Source: Muribaculaceae bacterium (GTDB taxonomy: Bacteria > Bacteroidota > Bacteroidia > Bacteroidales > Muribaculaceae). From it: 64,000 nt of DNA. The stretch covers positions 3,179 to 67,178 of the forward strand of contig WGUO01000022.1 in the NCBI GenBank assembly GCA_014867205.1, written 5' to 3'. Of the stretch, positions 60,214 to 64,000 are shown one piece after another (position 1 is the stretch's first letter; every line of letters begins with the position of its first letter). Under the pieces are notes generated by a model. The model was not told the DNA's origin and did no database searches. It was given only the letters and a program-made list of their open reading frames with translations. The translations under genes and the position numbers were made by a program.

Positions 60214-60306
60214 TGACTGCCGTCCTTATCCCGGTACCGGGTCAATAATGTATAATGTGAAATCCGAGGTTGGCAACTATAACTTTCAGATATTATACAA
60301 ATGTGT

Positions 60307-60314
60307 TATCTTTG
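60307..60314 (+). promoter_or_regulatory. -7 box of the unknown gene cluster
   Basis: TATCTTTG fits TAnnTTTG, 74 bases before the ATG at 60388. The -33 region is weak. Confidence 0.5.
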
Positions 60315-60387
60315 CGCTATAAACTATAAATGACAAGAGGACAGCATCAATTCCAAGAAAACGGACCTCATTCCGTCTTAGCGAAAT

Positions 60388-61500
60388 ATGACATCGGAAG
60401 AACAGAAGGCTCTGAACCTGAGCCTGTGGAAGGAGTGGACGCATAAGGCGTCGGCCGTGAACTGCTGCAAGTTCTGCAGCGCGGTCATGGACCGCGACAC
60501 GGCCGGCCAGTTCATGCGCTATGTTCAGGGGTTCGAGGTATCTGCCGAGATTCTAAGTCTGATCGACCGTATAGTCGACGGCGATTACGTGCCGCCGGGC
60601 CTCGACTGCACTCTGCAGGGCAAGCCACAGAGCCATCACCTTATGTACAAGATCGAGCCACTCGACCATCCGTCGGGTCTGGCGCGCTACGAGTTTTTAG
60701 TTGAATATGACAGGTACGAGCCGCATGTGGGTATCTATTTCGGCTGCAAGTGCATCACGCTTGGCGATGCCGACCATCGCGAGATGATCGAGCTCTACAT
60801 GCGTGAGTGGAACAAGATCCGTCACCATATATGCACCGTGCTCAACAACAGCTTCCCCACCAAGGAATTCCGCCATCGGTTCCGCATTACCAACAACGGC
60901 GAGAACCGCACTTTCTGGCCATCGTGGATAGGTCTTTACGACGACGAGGACATGGACTTCGCGCTGACCGTGCTGCGCATCTTCCGCAAGGCATACGAGC
61001 AGTACTTCGACGGCACGCTCAAGGAATGTCGGCGTCTGGCCCCGATAGCCTACCGACACGTAGAGACGGCTTTCACCGAGACCGCCTTCACCAATCTTGC
61101 CGAAGCCATCGGCAAGGCGTATGGCCGGGAGAATGTCGAACGGGCCATCGAACTCTTCAACAGGTTCATACTGAATGCATCCGCTACCGGAATCTTGGCG
61201 CAGGACCCGTCGTACGACTATGCGTGGCGCTATGTCGGGAATCCCGACATGCGACTGAGCGGCAGCAATATAGAGTTCTCGACCCTGATCCATCTGCTCA
61301 CGCAGGAGATAGGGCGCCGGCTCGGAGTCCGCAATCCCAAGGAGGTCAAGACCCCCTGGGAGCACGTGTACAAGGTTTTCCTTGACTCGCACGGCGTGGC
61401 CTATAAGCGTGGAACGCGCACCCAGTGGCAGAACGCTTTGGCCGATACGGAGCGGGCGTGCCTGAACGCCGTGAGGGTATGCCTTGACCAGCAACCATAA
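60388..61500 (+). CDS. Unrecognised 370-aa protein heading an unknown gene cluster
   Basis: 370 aa, soluble, no signal peptide. Two cysteine pairs near the start (VNCCKFCSAVMDRD) could bind a metal. The middle has YEPHVGIYFGCKCITLGDAD and HRFRITNNGENRTFWPSWIG; the C-terminal half looks helical (FTETAFTNLAEAIGKAYGRE) and ends with a basic segment (GVAYKRGTRTQWQNALADTE). I do not recognise the family. The next gene starts 84 bases downstream behind a small inverted repeat. Confidence 0.75.
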   Translation: MTSEEQKALNLSLWKEWTHKASAVNCCKFCSAVMDRDTAGQFMRYVQGFEVSAEILSLIDRIVDGDYVPPGLDCTLQGKPQSHHLMYKIEPLDHPSGLARYEFLVEYDRYEPHVGIYFGCKCITLGDADHREMIELYMREWNKIRHHICTVLNNSFPTKEFRHRFRITNNGENRTFWPSWIGLYDDEDMDFALTVLRIFRKAYEQYFDGTLKECRRLAPIAYRHVETAFTETAFTNLAEAIGKAYGRENVERAIELFNRFILNASATGILAQDPSYDYAWRYVGNPDMRLSGSNIEFSTLIHLLTQEIGRRLGVRNPKEVKTPWEHVYKVFLDSHGVAYKRGTRTQWQNALADTERACLNAVRVCLDQQP

Positions 61501-61558
61501 CCGGCCTAAGTAAAAAATATACGTATATTGTCGGGCACGCGGCGAAGATGTTACTTTG

Positions 61559-61579
61559 CGGTTGTAATTAAAACAACCG
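61559..61579. promoter_or_regulatory. Inverted repeat just upstream of the 446-aa gene
   Basis: CGGTTGT (61559-61565) and ACAACCG (61573-61579), perfect arms, ending 4 bases before the ATG at 61584, where a bound protein or an RNA hairpin would affect expression. A TTACTTTG just upstream resembles a -7 box. Confidence 0.45.
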
Positions 61580-61583
61580 TAAT

Positions 61584-62924
61584 ATGGATAAAACAGAAAT
61601 GCCCGCGGTGGCGGAGCGCAGGGATGTCGCCCCCATGCAGGGAGGCCCCGCAAAGTTCGTCAGCGAGATTGACGAGTATCTGGCTCGGATATTCGATGAG
61701 ATGACACAGGTAGACGAGACCTATGGGAAAGTCTCGAGGTTCTTCACAGAGCATGCCGAGCAGGTGCTGGGCGACCGTGATTATGATAAACTGTCGAAAG
61801 ACGAGCAGTCGCTGGCCAACGTCTACATGGCTGCCGCGGTGGCCGTGAACGGAGCGTGCGCCGTTGTCAAGGGCATCAAGGAGACCGTCGCGCTCGAGAA
61901 GGTGAGGAGGCTGCACCGCAAGGTGGCCGAGGCCAAGTATGAGTCGCTGGGCAGGATGATAGAACGTGCTCAGCAATGTCACGATGACGCTGCCGGAGTG
62001 CTGGCAAGTCACAACCGCAATCCATTCCAAACCATTAAGGTCAAAGACAACTTCCAGGATATTGCAAATCTTCTTGAGCAGGGGCTGTGCCAGTATCGCG
62101 ATGTGCGTTTCCGGCTCGACATGCTGCTCTGGCTCAAGGATGAATACGAGGCCTGGCTTGAGGACCGTCTCTATTCCGACACTCCGATGCCGACGATGGG
62201 ACAGGCGACCGTTGCTGCCATCTACGTGCTCAACGGGCAGCAGATTCCCTACAGCAGGGAGCAGCGTGAGAAAGACCTGAAGAAGTTCGGCAAGAAACTT
62301 GAGGAGGGCATGCAACCGTCAGGCTCGGCCAACGGCAAGCAGTTTTTCACCTCGTTTGAGCTTTTGGCAATCATCGACTCTCAGATGAGCACCGTGCTTG
62401 AGCATGGCTATATGGACGCGGATCCTTTTGTCGATGCCGTCACCGAAGGCTCGGATGATGAGGATGATGTGAATGTTGACCTCGACAAATTGTCGTGCAA
62501 ACGTCTTTACGCCGTGCTCTATTCCAACACCGGGAGCGGCACGATGGAGGAAGATGTGCTGTCGCATAATCCGGTGATGGTGGATTCGGTGAGATCCTTG
62601 AAGGCGTACAATACAATGAACAGCGAGTATGAGGCAGGCACCCAACGCATTGTTTGGAGTGGTATTCTGCTTCTGGTGGCGGCCGTCATGCCGATTTGGA
62701 CACTCGACTGGGCGTGGTATTGGCGGCTGGCGCTGAGCGTAGTGGTCGCTATATTAGGGGCGAAGGTCTTCCCGCTTCGGTCCATAAGTCACATGCAGGA
62801 CAGGCTGATTGACAAGTTTGACATGATGTCGAGCAATTACCGGTATTATGTGGCCAAGCAGGCCGGGATGATAGAGCCGAAGTCAAAGGTGAGGGAGATG
62901 GCAGAGTCACGCAACAGTTTCTAG
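61584..62924 (+). CDS. Unrecognised 446-aa protein with C-terminal membrane hairpin, ended by an in-frame TAG
   Basis: 446 aa. Residues about 20-250 are mostly helical and charged (EIDEYLARIFDEMTQVDETY; KVRRLHRKVAEAKYESLGRM). A DEDDVNVD acidic patch lies near 295, and two membrane helices follow at about 355-400 (IVWSGILLLVAAVMPIWTLD; LALSVVVAILGAKVF). The frame stops at TAG (62922-62924) and then continues open in the same frame for 75 codons with a glycine-zipper membrane sequence. The true product may therefore be longer in relatives. Family not recognised. Confidence 0.75.
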   Translation: MDKTEMPAVAERRDVAPMQGGPAKFVSEIDEYLARIFDEMTQVDETYGKVSRFFTEHAEQVLGDRDYDKLSKDEQSLANVYMAAAVAVNGACAVVKGIKETVALEKVRRLHRKVAEAKYESLGRMIERAQQCHDDAAGVLASHNRNPFQTIKVKDNFQDIANLLEQGLCQYRDVRFRLDMLLWLKDEYEAWLEDRLYSDTPMPTMGQATVAAIYVLNGQQIPYSREQREKDLKKFGKKLEEGMQPSGSANGKQFFTSFELLAIIDSQMSTVLEHGYMDADPFVDAVTEGSDDEDDVNVDLDKLSCKRLYAVLYSNTGSGTMEEDVLSHNPVMVDSVRSLKAYNTMNSEYEAGTQRIVWSGILLLVAAVMPIWTLDWAWYWRLALSVVVAILGAKVFPLRSISHMQDRLIDKFDMMSSNYRYYVAKQAGMIEPKSKVREMAESRNSF

Positions 62925-63152
62925 GGTGGCCTTATCATAGGCGCCCTGATTGGACTCGTCGGCGGACCGATAGGCATGGTAATCGGTGCGATCCTTGGAG
63001 CCATAATCGGCAGCGACTCATCAGAATCCGCCGGTGAGCACGGCGAGGGATGGCGGGAGATCAAGATCTGCAGTCCGGTCAAGCAATGGATCACCATCGT
63101 CATCGCCGCCCTCCTCGTAATTTTTGAAATTATTGTTATCTTTATCGCATAA
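62925..63152 (+). pseudogene. In-frame continuation after the TAG: glycine-zipper membrane segment
   Basis: Directly after the TAG, in the same frame, the DNA encodes 75 residues ending at TAA (63150-63152): GGLIIGALIGLVGGPIGMVI, then GAILGAIIGSDSSES, a polar stretch, and a second membrane helix (ITIVIAALLVIFEIIVIFIA). The G-x3-G pattern begins before the only ATG (62976), so a separate gene starting there would cut the motif in half. Either the TAG is a recent nonsense mutation, it is read through, or this is a separate 58-aa gene. Confidence 0.6.
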
Positions 63153-63173
63153 TTAGAATCGCATAATTAGATT

Positions 63174-63395
63174 ATGGCACTTTACAGAATCACGACCCGC
63201 AAGTCGCTCAACGGCGGGATGCGCGGCTCAATCGATGCCGGCATGAGCGTGGAGATGTCCTCGTTCGTACCCGTGATGGTTCTCGGCCCATTCGCCGAGA
63301 AAATCAACCAGTTGTTTATCAACAAGTATGGAGTTGACCTCAAGCAGATCAACGCGCTCAACTCCGTCTACCTGAGTGTGACTAAAATCAGTTGA
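63174..63395 (+). CDS. Unrecognised 73-aa protein of the unknown cluster
   Basis: 73 aa (MALYRITTRKSLNGGMRGSI, then DAGMSVEMSSFVPVMVLGPF). Compact and soluble, without a recognised motif. It starts 21 bases after the glycine-zipper segment and ends 2 bases before the next start, so it is clearly part of the same unit. Confidence 0.7.
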   Translation: MALYRITTRKSLNGGMRGSIDAGMSVEMSSFVPVMVLGPFAEKINQLFINKYGVDLKQINALNSVYLSVTKIS

Positions 63396-63397
63396 AC

Positions 63398-63823
63398 ATG
63401 GAACCCCAGACCACAGAGATTGCGAAATGCGAGGAACTCGACCGCCAATGCGAGGAGAAGGCAATCTCAATCAAGAAAACAATCGCGCAGATCACGCCGC
63501 AGCTTCTGATGGCGCATGGCCGCGACTTGGTGCAGAGCTGCCGGGACCTGATGCCCCTGTCGATACAGAGTAGCACCTACCTTGAGCAGCTCAGCATGAA
63601 GTATAGGCATGACCTGGCGAAATTCGACAGGATGCTGAAGGGGGCTGAGCGCCGCCTTGACTTCCAATTGGAGTTACTGACAGAGATGAGGCGCGCCCTC
63701 ATCGCGCTCAGCTCGTCGCAGACCGATGCCGCCACCCTCCGCCAGCAGCAGATTCTACTCGACGAAATAGCCAGCGCCCAGGCCTCCTTCAACCACGAGC
63801 TCGACCGCCTCTACGACCTGTAA
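63398..63823 (+). CDS. Unrecognised 141-aa coiled-coil protein of the unknown cluster
   Basis: 141 aa from the ATG at 63398; a TTG at 63392 overlapping the previous stop is less likely. Nearly all helical (KCEELDRQCEEKAISIKKTI; YRHDLAKFDRMLKGAERRLD; RQQQILLDEIASAQASFNHE). No catalytic motif. It could be a structural partner of the membrane protein encoded upstream. Confidence 0.7.
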   Translation: MEPQTTEIAKCEELDRQCEEKAISIKKTIAQITPQLLMAHGRDLVQSCRDLMPLSIQSSTYLEQLSMKYRHDLAKFDRMLKGAERRLDFQLELLTEMRRALIALSSSQTDAATLRQQQILLDEIASAQASFNHELDRLYDL

Positions 63824-63886
63824 ACCCCGACGATCCCGGGAAACTCACCATGGATGCGGATGCACGATCACAGCCGATTCCAAGAA

Positions 63887-63942
63887 ATTGACGCAAATTT
63901 TACTCAAAAAATTGCGTCAATTGGGCAAAACCGTTATATTTG
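63887..63942 (+). promoter_or_regulatory. Promoter with an inverted repeat over its -33 box
   Basis: ATTGACGCAA (63887-63896) and TTGCGTCAAT (63912-63921) are perfect 10-bp arms. TTG (63912-63914), 20 bases, TATATTTG (63935-63942) forms a consensus promoter for a gene beyond the window; the right arm of the palindrome contains the -33 box, as in a repressor operator. A possible ATG lies at 63986. Confidence 0.6.
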
Positions 63943-64000
63943 CGCTACCTTAGATTTGCAGCGGCAAACCGAAACTGAAATAGAAATGATAAATTTGCAG

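Noticed and set aside
61584..63152. Genome-wide recoding of TAG
   Set aside because: Clear genes in this window, such as the UvrD-like helicase (22768) and the bile-salt-hydrolase-like enzyme (60141), end in TAG at normal family lengths.

Overview
The window looks like the chromosome of a gut Bacteroidales bacterium, most likely of the Muribaculaceae/Porphyromonadaceae side. Three things support this. Promoters follow the Bacteroidetes pattern (TTTG/TTG, about 20 bases, TAnnTTTG). Secreted proteins share C-terminal domains resembling type IX secretion sorting domains. The gene set includes an inositol-lipid cluster, a bile-salt-hydrolase-type enzyme, a C10 protease with BspA-like leucine-rich repeats and a DUF2795 protein. 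No database search was possible; family names rest on motifs read from the sequence.

Layout. 1-2.9 kb: end of a DMT transporter, then an MBOAT acyltransferase with an SGNH-like partner. 3.1-5.0 kb: relic accessory DNA, with an in-frame chimera of an AlbA_2 domain and the tail of a type I restriction specificity subunit, followed by an AlbA_2 ATP-binding protein. 5.2-30.2 kb: an integrative, mobilizable element of about 25.0 kb in the 3' end of a tRNA-Thr(CGT) gene. It is bounded by a 14-bp direct repeat that duplicates the tRNA end and carries a 29-bp repeat near each end. Its left end has a tyrosine integrase. Its right part has replication and mobilization genes (HTH, replication protein with 24-bp internal repeats, DnaC-like ATPase, MobC, relaxase) and a pair of unknown genes. 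Its cargo is one tightly packed eight-gene operon (6.8-24.4 kb): XRE regulator; a 1728-aa helicase-DUF1998-nuclease fusion; a SNF2-type helicase; a 1355-aa adenine methyltransferase; a 133-aa unknown protein; an OLD-family ATPase/TOPRIM nuclease; a UvrD-like helicase; and an AlbA_2 protein. This reads as a compact DISARM/Druantia-like methylation-coupled system joined to a Gabija-like pair, and is the most interesting part of the window.

30.4-48.3 kb is core chromosome: nitroreductase, C1B peptidase, MATE transporter, trmD, an inositol phospholipid cluster (ino1, HAD phosphatase, CDP-alcohol phosphatidyltransferase, ATP-grasp protein, nucleotidyltransferase), pdxA, rlmN, a SurA/PpiD-type chaperone, metK behind a structured leader with an intrinsic terminator (possible SAM-responsive riboswitch), a MscS channel, a PduO-type adenosyltransferase and a DUF2795 protein.

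48.9-60.1 kb is host-interface DNA: a 2003-aa secreted C10 protease/LRR protein, an ORF6N-type relic, two smaller secreted proteins with similar C-terminal domains, a divergent SDR/HxlR pair and a bile-salt-hydrolase-like enzyme. 60.3-63.8 kb holds an unrecognised gene cluster in which a 446-codon gene is followed, in the same frame after a TAG stop, by a 75-codon glycine-zipper membrane segment.
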